In this document: positions 49,639-61,035 of the stretch, one piece after another
Layout of the letters: every line of letters begins with the position of its first letter
Numbering within the stretch: position 1 is the first letter of the stretch
Assembly: GCA_021234155.1 (NCBI GenBank)
Contig: JAJEKV010000113.1
Location: 622,001 to 686,000 of the forward strand
Direction of reading: 5' to 3'
From: Isoetes taiwanensis
Lineage: Eukaryota > Streptophyta > Lycopodiopsida > Isoetales > Isoetaceae
Length of the DNA stretch: 64,000 nucleotides
Position numbers and translations under genes: made by a program
Notes under the pieces: model-generated
What the model saw: only the letters and a program-made list of their open reading frames with translations
Databases searched by the model: none
What the model was told of the DNA's origin: nothing

Positions 49639-49761
49639 TCTTTATTTGGGTGTGTTATGGGAGATCTTGTTTTTTTGACCCGAAAATCAAATGAAAATTC
49701 AAAAAACATGGGCAACTATTAAATTATCACAAATCCTCCATAACACACCCAAACAAAGATT
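49639..49761. mobile_element. MITE, GGGTGTGTTATGG family, copy 1
   Basis: TCTTTATTTGGGTGTGTTATG on the left (49639) is matched by the inverted CATAACACACCCAAACAAAGA on the right. Total 123 bp. Superfamily not assigned because no unambiguous TSD is visible. Confidence 0.7.
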
Positions 49762-50407
49762 TGATTTTTTTTTTTTTTTATTTGTCCCTTCACAAATTTC
49801 AATTTTTTTACCCTTGTTTAATTTTTCTTCCCTTAAGAAATTGAATTATAGAATCCATTGTTTTTCCTCTTAGCAAATTTCGAGTTCTGCATATCCCTTG
49901 ATTAATTGTTTTCTTTTAAAACAACAACATTTGAATCAATTGAATTATATATACAAAGAAACTCTGTTACAAGTATGAACTTAACATCATCTCGTTTTCC
50001 ATATCATCTCCAATAACAATAAATTGATTCCTTTTATTTTCAATAGGCTAGTATTTCGACATGCAGGTCACAGGCTTCTACATGACCTTCGAATATTTCT
50101 GTCAAGCCCAAGCTCGTGACTTCAACTTTTTACCGTAGTTCAGCAAGCTCCAGACACAGACACATTGAAAACCTTTCGAACAACATTTTTTGTTTTTCTT
50201 TAATCTAAAATGCAAGAGGGGTTATACCCTTTATAAAATGCAAAATAGTAATGCGGAAAGTGCTTCCACTAAATATTTAGAAGTCAAGCAAGTAATTCAT
50301 CACCATGATTATACTTATCAATGCAGCAGAAGACCTGTACAAGGCTGGCACTTGTATCCATAAAAAAAAAAAAGAATCTAGAAACTGCAGTAGCATGTGA
50401 GCTTAGT
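49762..50407. other. AT-rich DNA, no gene recognised
   Basis: Poly(T)-rich start, otherwise no signal. Confidence 0.35.
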
Positions 50408-50711
50408 TTAATGAAAATCAAAACTCCCAAGCAAAGATCTTTTCAACGGTCCATGACCAGGACTACCCATTACCGAACATCTACATTTAGTCTTTCTGCT
50501 GCTTCACATATACTGTCTCCAGGGTCTCCTGAGGTAACCACGGTCCTAACATAAATTTGTCTTTCATCACAGAGGTACTTTGCAGCAAGCAAAATAGTTT
50601 TAGTAGTGCGTTCTTTCTCTTTTCTTATTGAAGCCACCAGGTCACCAACATAGCTGCCTGACATTTGGGCAATGGGCTCAGACTGGAGAAGGGCAATGGT
50701 ATCGTCAGATG
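50408..50711 (-). pseudogene. Universal stress protein (UspA-type) pseudogene, C-terminal part
   Basis: On the minus strand: SYVGDLVASIRKEKERTTKT, then LLAAKYLCDERQIYVRTVV, TSGDPGDSICEAAERLNVD, a frameshift at about 50467, then VMGSPGHGPLKRSLLGSF in a second frame and a stop. The last stretch carries the G-x2-G-x9-G(S/T) ATP-binding signature of UspA proteins, and GDP..ICEAAE..NVD is the typical preceding helix-strand. The N-terminal half is absent; the frame starts at the edge of the MITE at 50732. Plant USP-domain proteins are small cytosolic nucleotide-binding stress proteins. This copy is broken. Confidence 0.72.
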
Positions 50712-50731
50712 TTTTTTTTATATAGATTTGA

Positions 50732-50864
50732 TTGTTTTGGTGTGGTATAGGAGGTGATGTTTTTCTTGTTTGGAAAAAAAAATAAAAGTTGAAAAACATT
50801 GACAAGTTCGTGAATAACATATAACCCATTAAATATAACACAAATCTCATAACACATCAAAACA
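50732..50864. mobile_element. MITE, GGGTGTGTTATGG family, copy 2
   Basis: TGTTTTGGTGTGGTATAGGAG at 50732 faces CTCATAACACATCAAAACA ending at 50864. Termini resemble those of the copy at 49639-49761, so both belong to one family. It abuts the 5' break of the USP pseudogene. Confidence 0.65.
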
Positions 50865-51480
50865 AAAAAAAAATATTTTTTTTATAATAATACAAAACTT
50901 GGCCGACCAAATGTGGTCGCCAAACACTTGTAACAGTACATGGGTGCGGCTCCAGGCCCTAAAACTATGCAGAGTTATAAGAGATTGCAGATCTATCAAA
51001 AGTCATAAGAGCATGTAGATCTATCCTTGTAGATTTATCCTCTGAGCAGAGAACCCATCAGGCAAGTCTTGTTCTTTAGAATCAGGGGTCAAAAGTAGCT
51101 TAAATTTGATTGTAAAAATACCTCTATTTGTAGGCAACACTATCAAACTCGACATCACTCTCTGCCACTCATGATGTTTCTAGCAACGACCGCCTCAGGT
51201 TTTTACACAGCCCGTCCCTATGAAAGCCCCTCCCGACAAAAAATGCCTAGTACAATATCTATAGTGCAAATTAAATTTCTTAGCAATTTAGCTTTAACAG
51301 CTACAACGTAAGCAGTATTGCAGGAATCGATTCAATTATATAATATGCAACTTAATATATGGAATGCCCACTAATGCGAAGTCCCTACATCGAAAAAACA
51401 AAGGTGCATATATTGCATATGAAACTATAACTCCATCTATTTACTAGTCATACTAGCATATACCTAAATCAAATGGCATA
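50865..51480. other. Intergenic DNA, no gene recognised
   Basis: No supported feature. Confidence 0.35.
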
Positions 51481-51735
51481 TCATGAAATTGTATGATTCA
51501 GATAAACTTGTACAAAGTGGGCTCTAATCCGTGAAATACTTTGCAGTAAAATGGTAAAAAACTGGGCTTGCCATTCAAAGCTCCTTCCAATTTCATCTTC
51601 AAGAGCCGCATTTTCGCTCTATAAAGAGAAGAAAGAAACGTTTCAGCACTTTATAAATGACTGTGAAAGTAGAATCCTAAATGATTTCGTAGGATACCAA
51701 ATGATGTAACTTATTATTACCTTGGACATAACCTC
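51481..51735 (-). pseudogene. Possible exons of a coiled-coil protein
   Basis: On the minus strand an exon-like end LEVMSK at 51721 precedes a GTAATA donor, and after CTCTTTATAG at 51618 the frame SENAALEDEIGRSFEWQAQF continues. Joined they read KLEVMSK-SENAALEDEI, heptad-like as in a leucine zipper or coiled coil. Too short to name; a gene remnant is inferred. Confidence 0.25.
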
Positions 51736-52163
51736 CAGCTTATGGTTGTGACGTAACTAGCGTCACTTGAAGATTACCAAAGGTTTCAATCCAAGTTTTT
51801 TTCAGGTAACTACTAGATGTAGTTCTTGGCGGAGCTGTGGCAGCGCCATCAATTCCCTCTTTACTTCACAGAATTTTTTGCCACAAATTTTTTTTTCTGG
51901 CATAGACGAACTCAGCCATGGCTTTGCCGGAACCACCATATCTGATTAGAGTTCAACATAATTAGGGTTCAAGCTTTCTGGCGATGGCTGGAAGCTTATG
52001 CCAAAGCTATGGCTTCTGATCAAAAGGGTTGCAAGCGTATGCCAGGAGTCGGAGATGAGCAGGAGCTCCATTGCTTCATGGGATTCATCGAATTTCTTCG
52101 TCAAAATGTTGGATCAGGTAATTTTCAGGTGAGTGCAGGTTACGGAGGGAAACTGTAGTCGCC
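51736..52163. other. Intergenic DNA, no gene recognised
   Basis: No supported feature. Confidence 0.3.
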
Positions 52164-52813
52164 GGGAAGTTTCTGGGAGAAACTTGCAGGGTTGCCCTTA
52201 AGGCCATATCTGCATAGGCGTGATTTAGAAGGTGAGGCGAATCATAAGCTTTCTATATTAATTTTGTAGGCGATTACTTTTTGCGACTTGAACTGTTTCA
52301 TAGAAACTCTGGCGAACCTTGCCAACGTTAATGTGGTAATTGAAATAAATAAATTAGATGTCAATTCACATACAACTTACAGGATTAAGGAAACCTATTA
52401 TGTTTAGCAAAATTTGAGTAGTTGTTGATTTTTTGAGTATTCTACTATGGTCCACTAGAGCTAGCAAATAATTACTTGATCTACAATGTTGTTAAGGGGA
52501 TAATCTATGATCCTAAACACTTAGATCCATGGAACTGGAAGCGAAACTCTAGATCTGAGCTTAAAAATGCATGGCTAATTTAAGAAAGGCGGGCGGACGA
52601 AATGGTAAAACTTTGGCGAAAGAGTATAATTTATTTTCAATAGTAACCTATTCAGATTTAGTATCTCATTTTTGAAAATATTCAAAATATAGCCATTTGG
52701 CTATAAATAGCCCCTTAAGGGCAACCCTGGAAACTTGCCCTGGAGGCAATGCCGCTCGCGGTTGGCGCCGCTCTCGTCGGCGCCGTCAGGGCAAGTTTCT
52801 CCCAGAAACTCCC
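52164..52813. repeat. Foldback element interrupted by a hAT-like insertion
   Basis: GGGAAGTTTCTGGGAGAAAC at 52164 pairs with GTTTCTCCCAGAAACTCCC ending at 52813. Without the hAT-like insert and one TSD copy the unit is about 99 bp and folds into a hairpin with a GC-rich loop (GCGCCG...). Its layout resembles the hairpin at 48662-48800. Confidence 0.65.
52187..52729. mobile_element. hAT-like non-autonomous element 3, 543 bp
   Basis: CAGGGTTGCCCTTAAGG and CCTTAAGGGCAACCCTG are perfect 17-bp inverted ends. GAAACTTG is duplicated exactly at 52179-52186 and 52730-52737. The subterminal block CCATTTGGCTATAAATAGCC is shared with element 2 (42397-43203). No transposase. Confidence 0.94.
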
Positions 52814-53529
52814 TTCTTCTGGAAGTTTTCCCTTCCTAAAAAGCTGGTCCTATGCTTTTGGACCAAATGCCAATGGATGATGCATGCATCGCCAGACCAA
52901 TAAAAGCAAGTCGCCAACATCAGTTTCATCAATTAGGGAGACCACTTCTGCACATGCAGCAAGGGGATGGTGAAGCCAACCTGCTGAACCGATCAACTGA
53001 ATAATCCAGTATAACTGCATCTCTTTCAGATCACTTACCCCAATCTGCAAAATTGGATGCTTAATTCCATGATATCCCAAACATTAGAAATGGATGAATT
53101 GGCGTAGTACAGTGATTGCTTGTTCCAAAACTTCTTGCCCATCAGTGTAATGTAGCATTCACATGAGCCACGAAGAGAGATAGGATTTCACCTAGCAATC
53201 CCTGATAATGGTATCAGAAGCCGTGAATCCAGAGTAATGGTATGAAAAGATGGCACACCTCGAACCGAGATCGCAATAAATACATCGAGCTAGGTCATCA
53301 TAAATAGCTTGATATGAGATCATTGTACCATACGACATGTACCTAAATCCCATGATAAATGCAACCAGGATTACGAAGTCAAATTCTGGTCCTGGCCATG
53401 TGGCCGCCGGACAGGACTGATAGTTATCAGAAGACATAGTAGGACAATCCTATAGTCCTATAAGGTATAATCAGGGGTCACATAATAATTGTCTCGTCGA
53501 TCCTAGTGGATGTTTAAGGGCGAATGTCA
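52814..53529. other. Intergenic DNA with a stray PBS-like motif
   Basis: TGGTATCAGAAGCC at about 53209 resembles an initiator-tRNA PBS but no LTR could be paired with it. Minus-strand open frames at 52850-53080 and 53192-53437 have no recognisable domain. Confidence 0.3.
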
Positions 53530-53766
53530 TGTTAAGAATGTAAAGGAAGCTGCAAAGAAGAGCTTATGAGTGCAATGCTTTGCCCACAAACAAGATAAGA
53601 TTTCATTCATATGAGATACATATTTATACATCAATATGTGCCTTTATTAGGCAAGAGTGCTATATGTGGCAAGAGTGCTATATGCGGCAAAAGGTAAAGA
53701 TGCGTCATGCGTCTCCATTTAAAGGAGATTCCAAATACCCTCCCTGCAACTTTAGCCTTTTGAACA
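53530..53766 (-). repeat. Probable 3' LTR of Copia B
   Basis: In the minus orientation this lies about 180 bases beyond the RNase H end, starts TGTTCAAAAGG and ends TTCTTAACA, matching Copia-like TGTT...AACA ends. A purine tract (GGAGGGATGGTAGGAGG) lies about 40 bases upstream in place of directly adjacent, and the partner LTR is outside the window, so the limits are approximate. Confidence 0.45.
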
Positions 53767-53948
53767 AAATAATTATATCTCATATTTAAAGATGCCTCCT
53801 ACCATCCCTCCATGCATTTTAAATCTAGTGCTTGGATCAAAAAAACCTTTTGTAGGTTAAAAGGGAAAAACCCAAGCACTTTCAGAACAGCTCAAGTAAC
53901 AACCAAAAATTCAATAATTCCAAGAATTGCTTTTCACATCTCTTATTT

Positions 53949-54092
53949 CTAAAGTCCTAATGCTTTGGTGAAGATGTCAGCAACCACTGATGACGTTGGA
54001 CAATATTTAAGAACAATAGTCTTCTTTCGCACTTCCAACTTGTAATGATAGTGTAGCTCAATATGTTTAGATTTAGAATGGAAAACCTCATC
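53949..54092 (-). pseudogene. pol: Copia B RNase H, C-terminal part
   Basis: On the minus strand DEVFHSKSKHIELHYHYKLE, then VLKYCPTSSVVADIFTKALG and stop. The upstream half of the same domain is at 63137-63300, on the far side of the Gypsy element. Confidence 0.88.
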
Positions 54093-54977
54093 TGATAACG
54101 AGAACAAGCAAGAGGATGAGAATGCAATGCTGGAGACGCTGTTTGATTTGGATGAAGACGAAGACAATGATGAAGAGCGACATTTCAAACGGCATCGACA
54201 TTAGTTAGTTGTGATATTTGGAATATTAAATGTTATCTTGAGTTAGATGTTTAGTTAAATGTGTTAGAACTTTAGGAGAACATTGTTTTAAAGGTTGAAG
54301 TTAAGAGTTGTACTTGTGCCATGTGGCAAGACTATAGACGGTGGAGATTTATTGTGAAATCTATATAAAGAAGCAAGTACGTTGTTGTTAAAGAGAGGAG
54401 ACTTTTGAATAGAAACCGTTATTATTGCATTTCGTGTTCTCCTTGTGCGTGCTTTGTCTTGCTTATCAAGTTTTACTTAGAACTAAGATGTCATTTCGTT
54501 AAAGCACCTAATTGATAATAATTAACAAATACAATAAGCAAAGACTTAATGCCGGAATTGTGGTTATTTGGTTTCATTTAAGACCTAGCTTTGGCTTCAC
54601 CAAAGCGCATTGATCAAATCCAAGATGGGTTCCTTTGTCTCAACAAGCATTGTTTTGCTTTGCAATTACAAACCCTATATTCCAAAGACGGTTCCTTCCA
54701 TCGGTTTCCATCATGATCGCTTCAGAGCTTCCAGGTAAGCAAGGTTTACAAAACTAGTTCAAATCTGTCATTGCTTATGGATTCTAAACATTGGAACAAT
54801 GTTTAATAGCTTCTACGGAGACCCAAATGCCAAAAGAAGGAGATTCTAGTCACAATTGGAATGCTTATCTAGACAGTGCTTGGGTAAGTGTTTGTATTGT
54901 TTAATCAAATGCTTGAAGTTCTATTCTGATTCTAGAGTACTTGGATTATGTGTTACCATAGTGAGAGTATGTTAACA
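54093..54977 (+). repeat. 5' LTR of the Gypsy element
   Basis: TGATAACGAGAAC to TATGTTAACA. A TATAAAG box at about 54364 lies in GAAATCTATATAAAGAAGC. Its first 110 bases encode the same acidic peptide that closes the 3' coding region. Confidence 0.95.
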
Positions 54978-54981
54978 TTTT

Positions 54982-54998
54982 TGGTTCCGTTGCCGGGA
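54982..54998 (+). other. Primer-binding site of the Gypsy element
   Basis: TGGTTCCGTTGCCGGGA, four bases after the LTR, matches the complement of plant tRNA-Asp 3' end (TGGCGCCGTTGCCGGGGA) with a few changes. Confidence 0.65.
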
Positions 54999-55167
54999 CA
55001 TCCTGGCAATTCCGTTTTGCTGAATTTCAGATTTGTTCTTGCTGCAGTCAGAAGCCAGGCTGGCTTCTGCAGTCAGAATTTCAGAAAAAGACCTTTTGAG
55101 TGGTTAAAACCACTGATTGTTTGGAAATCAGATCACCAAGCATATCTAATCATGCTTGATATAATTT

Positions 55168-56670
55168 ATGTATAAGAGTTTAGCGGAGGAACGAAGGAAA
55201 AGGCAGGAAATTAGACTCAAGCAAGAGCTTGAGAGAGTAGAGAGACGAGAAAGACGAGAGCAGCAAAGACTTGCCTACTAGATCTTCACAAATTCTTCCT
55301 GACATACATACCATCTTTACCATGACCACTCCTACATTAACATCAAAACCATATATAGCTTATCCTAGATGGTACTGGCAAAACATCTGAGTACCAAGCT
55401 AAGACTCACATAAAACAGTTTGAAAATATAAGCTCATTAAATGGGCAAGATTCTGATGCCCATAGATTGAAGTTGTTTCCAACCACTTTGGATGGGAAAC
55501 CAGCTGATTGGATCAATGATCCATCAACCACATTTACCTTCTGGACTGATATGAAATCATTATTTCTGACCTTGTTCCAGACCATACCCACAAACAAAGA
55601 ATTAAAAGATGAAGTGCGTACATTTCAGGTAAAGCCTGGAGAGCATCCTAGAAATTTTTCTCTTCGAGTTCTTGAATTAACCAACCAAATGGAACCAAAG
55701 CCACATCAAGAATGTTGTGGCCTGGTTCATTGATGGATTTCCAACTCGCATAAAACAACAACTGGAGCTCGATGCTCCAGATAGTTTGGACCTTGCAGTC
55801 AAGCGAGCTGCAGTGGTTATGGGAATTTTGGCTGCTGAAAAGAGTAAGCAACCAGAAATAGATTCCTTGGTGCAAAAGAAAGTTGCACAAGAAATCAAAA
55901 CCGTAAAAGAGATGCATTCTAAATTGCAATCCATGGAAGAAGTGATGAAGAAAATGGCTCAGACTGAACAGAAGAGGAGTTTCATATGGTGCACCAGATG
56001 CTCAAAACCGGGACACTATGCGACGGAATGCCGCACGAATTTGGAAAAGTTTTGCCACATTTGTGACAAAACTAATCATAATACCAAAGATTGCTATTTC
56101 AATTCTAAAAACAAAGGGAAAAGTGTTACAGAAACTTCTGTTTTTGTTGTGGCCCCACAGCCAAAAGAGAAAAAAACTCTCCAAATGGCTAGTTGTTGGA
56201 ATTGCGGTGAGAAAGGACACTTCTCGCGTGAATGTAAACAACCAAGAAAGGAGAATAATACTACTATGGAAAATTCTGAACATAAGGCTCAAGATGCTCG
56301 TATGGTTAGCTTGGACTATGTTGTGGATGTAAATGCTGTAACTAGGCAAAAGGCTAGGCAGCAAGGGATTCCAATTCCTAGTATCTATGAAAAACCAACT
56401 AAAGAGAAGGAAAAGAAATATCCGGATGTTCATGAGGAACAAGAGATTTATAATGAGGTTAGAAATAAGAGTCAAGATATTCAAAAAGGAAATCTTGAGG
56501 ATGGAACACTTGGCTTGAATAGCAGTATAAGTGATCTAAGTACAATTAAACAACAAGTGCAAAACTTGGTGGTTCAGACTCCATTGAAAGTGGTGACTAA
56601 ATATTTTCCTGGCTTTAAGGAAATAAAAAATGTTGATGGTGTAGAGGAAGACATCATTAAGTTAAACTAG
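55168..56670 (+). pseudogene. gag: Gypsy element gag with three zinc knuckles
   Basis: A start at 55168 opens a charged helix (KSLAEERRKRQEIRLKQELE) closed by a TAG near 55279. After a gap in another frame the gag core follows (HIKQFENISSLNGQDSDAHR, LKLFPTTLDGKPADWI, FLTLFQTIPTNKEL) to 55733, then a frameshift to 55717-56670. That frame has a coiled-coil-like segment and three canonical CCHC knuckles: CTRCSKPGHYATEC (about 55990), CHICDKTNHNTKDC (about 56056) and CWNCGEKGHFSREC (about 56200). Three knuckles are more than the usual one in plant Gypsy gags. At least one stop and one frameshift break it. Confidence 0.87.
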
Positions 56671-56682
56671 GAAATACAAAAG

Positions 56683-57640
56683 ATGACAATCCCCATTCCT
56701 CTTGTTGTACTAGGAAAGTATGTAATGGATTTGGGAATACCAAAAGAGCTTATTTCTCACGATGTGGTTGCTGTCTATAAGACTGAATCAGCTGATAAAC
56801 TAAACTCAGTGGTCACCGTTCTCCTTAAGGGAATAGAAATTCCAAAAGTTCCTGTGGATGGTGGTGCAGGTGTGAATATTATGACGAATGCATTGCGCAA
56901 AAGGTTAAGATTGATTGAACTGCATAAAGCTCCTTTCGATGTTAAAATGGCTGATCATAGGAAGGTTTCACCAGTAGGGATATTGAGGAATGTTCCATTT
57001 TCTATAGGAGATTTACGTTTTGAACAAGATTTTGTTGTGTTGGAAACACAACCTAAAGCTACTGATTATCAATTGCTTTTAGGAAGGCCATGGTTGCGTG
57101 CTTCTAAAGCCGTACATGATTGGTCAACAAACACCCTTACTTTATCTAACCATGGCATATTAGCCAAGATTAATTTGCCTTCGGGATCAGTAACAATCAC
57201 GAAGGAAGAAATTGTATTTTCAGATAGTGACAATGAGGAGGGTGTTTATGAAGAAGAAGATGAGGAAGAAGACTTTTACAACATTGATGTGTTCGAGGAA
57301 TATCAAATGGATTTTGCAACTTGTTTCATGGTGGAACAAGCAATGGATTACCCTGCTGATTTTACAGAAGTACAGCAAGGAAATGCAGTTTTACAACCTC
57401 AACCAGCTCATACATTGCAAGGGAAAAATATAATTCCTTATTTAGGCACTCCAGAGATGGAAGAAATAAACTTAGGGTCTTTAGATAAGCCCCAAATTGT
57501 ATATTTGGGCAAAAATTTGCCATTGGATATACGAGGGTCTGCCATAAAGTTGTTCCATCAATATAAAGATGTATTTGCATGGAGTTACGCAGATCTCAGA
57601 GGAATTCACCCTGATATTTGTCTTATGAGAAGCTTTTACA
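56683..57640 (+). pseudogene. pol: Gypsy element protease
   Basis: Contains VPVDGGAGVNIMTNALRKRL at about 56850, the Athila/Tat-type aspartic protease motif with DGGAG replacing DSGA, and LLLGRPWLRASKAVHDW at about 57075 for the C-terminal strand. A Glu/Asp-rich spacer follows, then KLFHQYKDVFAWSYADLRGI, the usual RT lead-in. At about 57622 the frame jumps: about 25 codons expected between PDIC and the RT start are missing, so an internal deletion with frameshift is likely. Confidence 0.87.
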
Positions 57641-59152
57641 AGCTGGATTTATATTTGAGGTGGAAACCAGTGAATGGGTTTCCCCTATAGTGGTTGTTAA
57701 GAAGAAGAATGGGAAGTTACGGGTTTGTGTTGACTTCCGTAAGTTAAATGATGCCACAGATAAGGATCATTTTCCCCTTCCTTTTACTGATCAGGTGTTG
57801 GAAAAAGTGGCAGGCCATGAATGCTACTCATTCATGGATGGTTTTAGTGGTTATAATCAGATAAAAATACACCCTGATGACCAGTTGAAAACCACGTTTA
57901 TAACTCAATTTGGGACTTATGCATACAAGGTAATGCCTTTTGGCCTTAGTAATGCACACCATCTTTATTTCAGAGAGTAATGCTCACAGTTTTCAAGGAG
58001 TATATTGGGAATTTTATTGAAATCTTTTTGGATGATTTCACAGTTTTCACATGTCTCAAAGATCATTTGTCTAAATTAGAATTGTGTTTTGAGAGATGTC
58101 GAAGATATGGTGTGTCCCTCACCCCAGAAAAGTGTACATTTTTAGTCATGCATGGAATACTTTTAGGCCATATTGTGAGCAAAGAGGGATTGCTTACAGA
58201 TTCGAGTAAAGTACAAGTGGTTCGTGACTTGCCCCCTCCTAAAAATATCACAGAATTAAAAAGATTCTTGGGCAAAGCAAATTATTACCGAAAGTTTTGT
58301 CACAACCTAGCTGAGATAGCAGCACCTTTGAATGCTTTGGCAAGTCCAAAGGTCAAATTTGAATGGACATATAAGTGCCAAATAGCTTTTGACAATATAA
58401 AAGCATCTATGACATCAGCTCCTATACTTATAACTCCAAATTGGGATCACGAGTTCCAACACGTGGATGCATCGAAAGTGGCTGTTGGTGCTGTTTTAGC
58501 CCAACAAATAGATTCAAAAATAGATCGTCCCATTCACTTTGCCAGCAAACAACTTAATGCAGCAGAAAGAAATTATAGTACCACTGAGCGAGAAGGCCTC
58601 GCAATGGTTTTTGCCATACAAAAGTTTCGACATTATCTTTTAGGCAATTACTTTGTGTTCTTCGTTGACCATCAAGCGTTACTATACTTAATAAACAAAC
58701 CATGCACTACAAGAAGAATCACTCGTTGGTTGTTGATCCTTCAAGAGTTTAACTTTAAAGTTGTGCTTAAACCAGGAACTGCTCACACTGTGCCAGACCA
58801 TCTCTCTAGATTGTCTAATGGTGAAGAGCCAAATGGAATATATGATGATTTACCAGATGTAAACTTATTTTACGTTAATGCAATACCACCATGGTATTGT
58901 GGCATTGCAGAATACCTTTCCAAGGGAAAGTTTCCAGAAAATTTAAATGTTGTTCAAAAACGTGAGTTTTCACGAAAAGCTCAACCATATACCTTAATTG
59001 CGGGACAATTATATAAAAAGGGGAAAGACTTTGTATTACGTAGGTGTGTCTTACCTCATGAAACACAGGATATTGTACATGAGGCACACCAAGGAGTGGC
59101 AGGTGGCCATTTCTCCGCTGAATTAACAGCAAGAAGGGCTTTTGGTGGCTGA
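57618..59152 (+). pseudogene. pol: Gypsy element RT and RNase H
   Basis: First frame 57618-57980: KLLQAGFIFEV, SPIVVVKKKNGKLRVCVDFR, FMDGFSGYNQI, YKVMPFGLSNA. A frameshift at about 57965 passes to 57980-59152: EIFLDDFTVF with the catalytic DD, LLGHIVSKEG, FLGKANYYRKF, then RNase H with HVDASKVAVGAVLAQ, YSTTEREGLAMVFAI and VDHQALLYL, and the integrase HHCC start HEAHQGVAGGHF. The last frame ends where a second frameshift leads into integrase. RT copies the element RNA and RNase H removes it. Confidence 0.92.
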
Positions 59153-61035
59153 CATTATTCAAGGATGCTTATCAATTCACTAAGACTTGTGATATCTGTC
59201 AAAGGATTGGTAAACCATCTGAAAGGACTTATATGCCTTTGAATCCGATTATGCCCCTGGGTCCTTTTGAAAAGTGGGGAATGGACTTTGTGGGTCCAAT
59301 TTCCCCACCCGCATCTCGAACAAGAGCTCAGTATATTCTTGTTCTAACAGATTATAATACCAAATGGGCCGAGGCCCGAGCATTAAAAGATAACACAGCT
59401 CGAAGTGTCGCAAAAGTTTTATATCAACAAGTGTTTACTAGATTTGGCTGTCTACTTGAAATAGTATCGGATCGTGGTGGGCATTTTATCAATGAGACTG
59501 TGGAAATACTTACTAGAGACTTTCTAATCATGCATAGGAAGTCTACTCCGTATTATCCACGTGCCAATGGTCAAGCAGAATCTACGAATAAGGTTCTCAT
59601 CACAATTCTTAAAAAGGTTTGTGACTCATCAAGAACAGATTGGGAAGCTAAGCTTCCAGCAGTTTTATGGGCATATCGAACTAGTTACAAATCTGTGACA
59701 GGTCATACTCCTTTCCAATTAGCATACGGTATTGAAGTCGTAATGCCCTTTGAATTTGTAATACCTTCATTAAGGGTTGCTGTTCACTATAGGTTGGGAG
59801 ATGTTCAATCTCTACAACACCGATTATTCAAGTTGGAACTTTTAGACGAGACTCGACAAAAAGCAGTATGGTCTCAAAGAGTGGCAAAAGATCGTAGAAA
59901 GGCATGGATAGATCGAAGGCAAAAACTGAAAAATCTTGAAGAGGGTCACAAAGTTTTACTCTATGATTCTAGATATCTAAAGCATCCTGGAAAATTGAAA
60001 ATTAGATGGTTAGGGCCATTTATAGTTCATAAACTTAATTTGAATGGTTCAGTCCAATTAATGAATTTGCAAGGTGAATTGTTCCATACATTGGTAAATG
60101 GCTCTAGACTTAAACGTTATGAAGAAAGATCAGTTGAACATGTATGTATGGTCTTACCTGTACTAGGTAAACATTCGACAAGCAAAAAGAAACTGTTTCC
60201 TAAGTTTTTTGTAGTTGCTTTATGGAAATGTGATTATCCTATGGATATAAGTCATCCTTATTTAAAGAAGAAGCAGCAAGTTCAAAATGACAATGGAATT
60301 CTGAAGTTGCTATTCACACCAAGCTTGTCTAAGGCTGCTAAGAGATCGTGGAATAGTGGTCTTGGTCTTATTACTAAAAATCAATTCATGAATGTTTCAT
60401 ATCATTTAGGATTTTGGCCTCCACATAGAATTCTCTTTTGCATAGTTCAGGGTATACAAATAACAAAACGAGGAAGATTGTTTTCTGATAAGCTCTCTAA
60501 AGAGCAAAGCAAAGCACGATATCAACTCCAAGAAAGATCTTGGAGGCACAAGTTCATCAGACCAATCCTTCCTAAATCATTTTGCAAGAGACTATCTAGT
60601 TATAAAATCCCTCATCTAGATCTTAAGACTATTGCATTATTGACAAAGGCTAAATTGTTGTCATTTATTCAGATTAAGATGCCCATATTATTAGAAGATA
60701 TGATTAGTGAATTTTTGACTAATTATGACCCAGGTACACATTATGGCTTTACTCAATCAACTGGTTCATTTTGTTTAACTCCAGCATTAGTTGGAAAAGC
60801 TTTAAAGTTACCTGATACTCCAATCATTTTGATACAACAATATGTGCCGTTGCATCAATATGGTATTAAACAAGTAAATCATGGATTTAATATTGACAAT
60901 GCATTGTCACCATATAAAGTTTTGTTGGCTAGTTTGGATGAAAAATTAACGTCTTTGACTGTTTATTCTGCTAAAAGATGGTTTGCATATATTTCCAAGC
61001 CATACAAGGCTCAGAAATTCCGTGGGCTACAATAG
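59150..61035 (+). pseudogene. pol: Gypsy element integrase with a long C-terminal extension
   Basis: The frame holds the second half of the zinc finger (CDICQRIG, about 59190), then the core with D in WGMDFVGPI (about 59280), D in VSDRGGHF (about 59465) and E in ANGQAESTN (about 59570), and the usual C-terminal domain ending SRLKRYEE (about 60120). No chromodomain follows. The frame continues another 300 codons to 61035 with no stop: a basic stretch, then LLEDMISEFLTNYDPGTHYG and FCLTPALVGKALKLPDTPII. The last piece resembles in layout the plant-mobile-domain or 'putative plant transposon protein' modules found in Athila/Tat elements; this assignment is inferred. A stop at 61035 and frameshift join it to the next frame. 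Confidence 0.88.

Noticed and set aside
53205-53222. TGGTATCAGAAGCC as a PBS of another LTR element
   Set aside because: No LTR could be paired with it and no gag follows; kept only as a stray motif.
56002-56484. 160-codon minus-strand open frame
   Set aside because: It is the reverse shadow of the Gypsy gag coding region.
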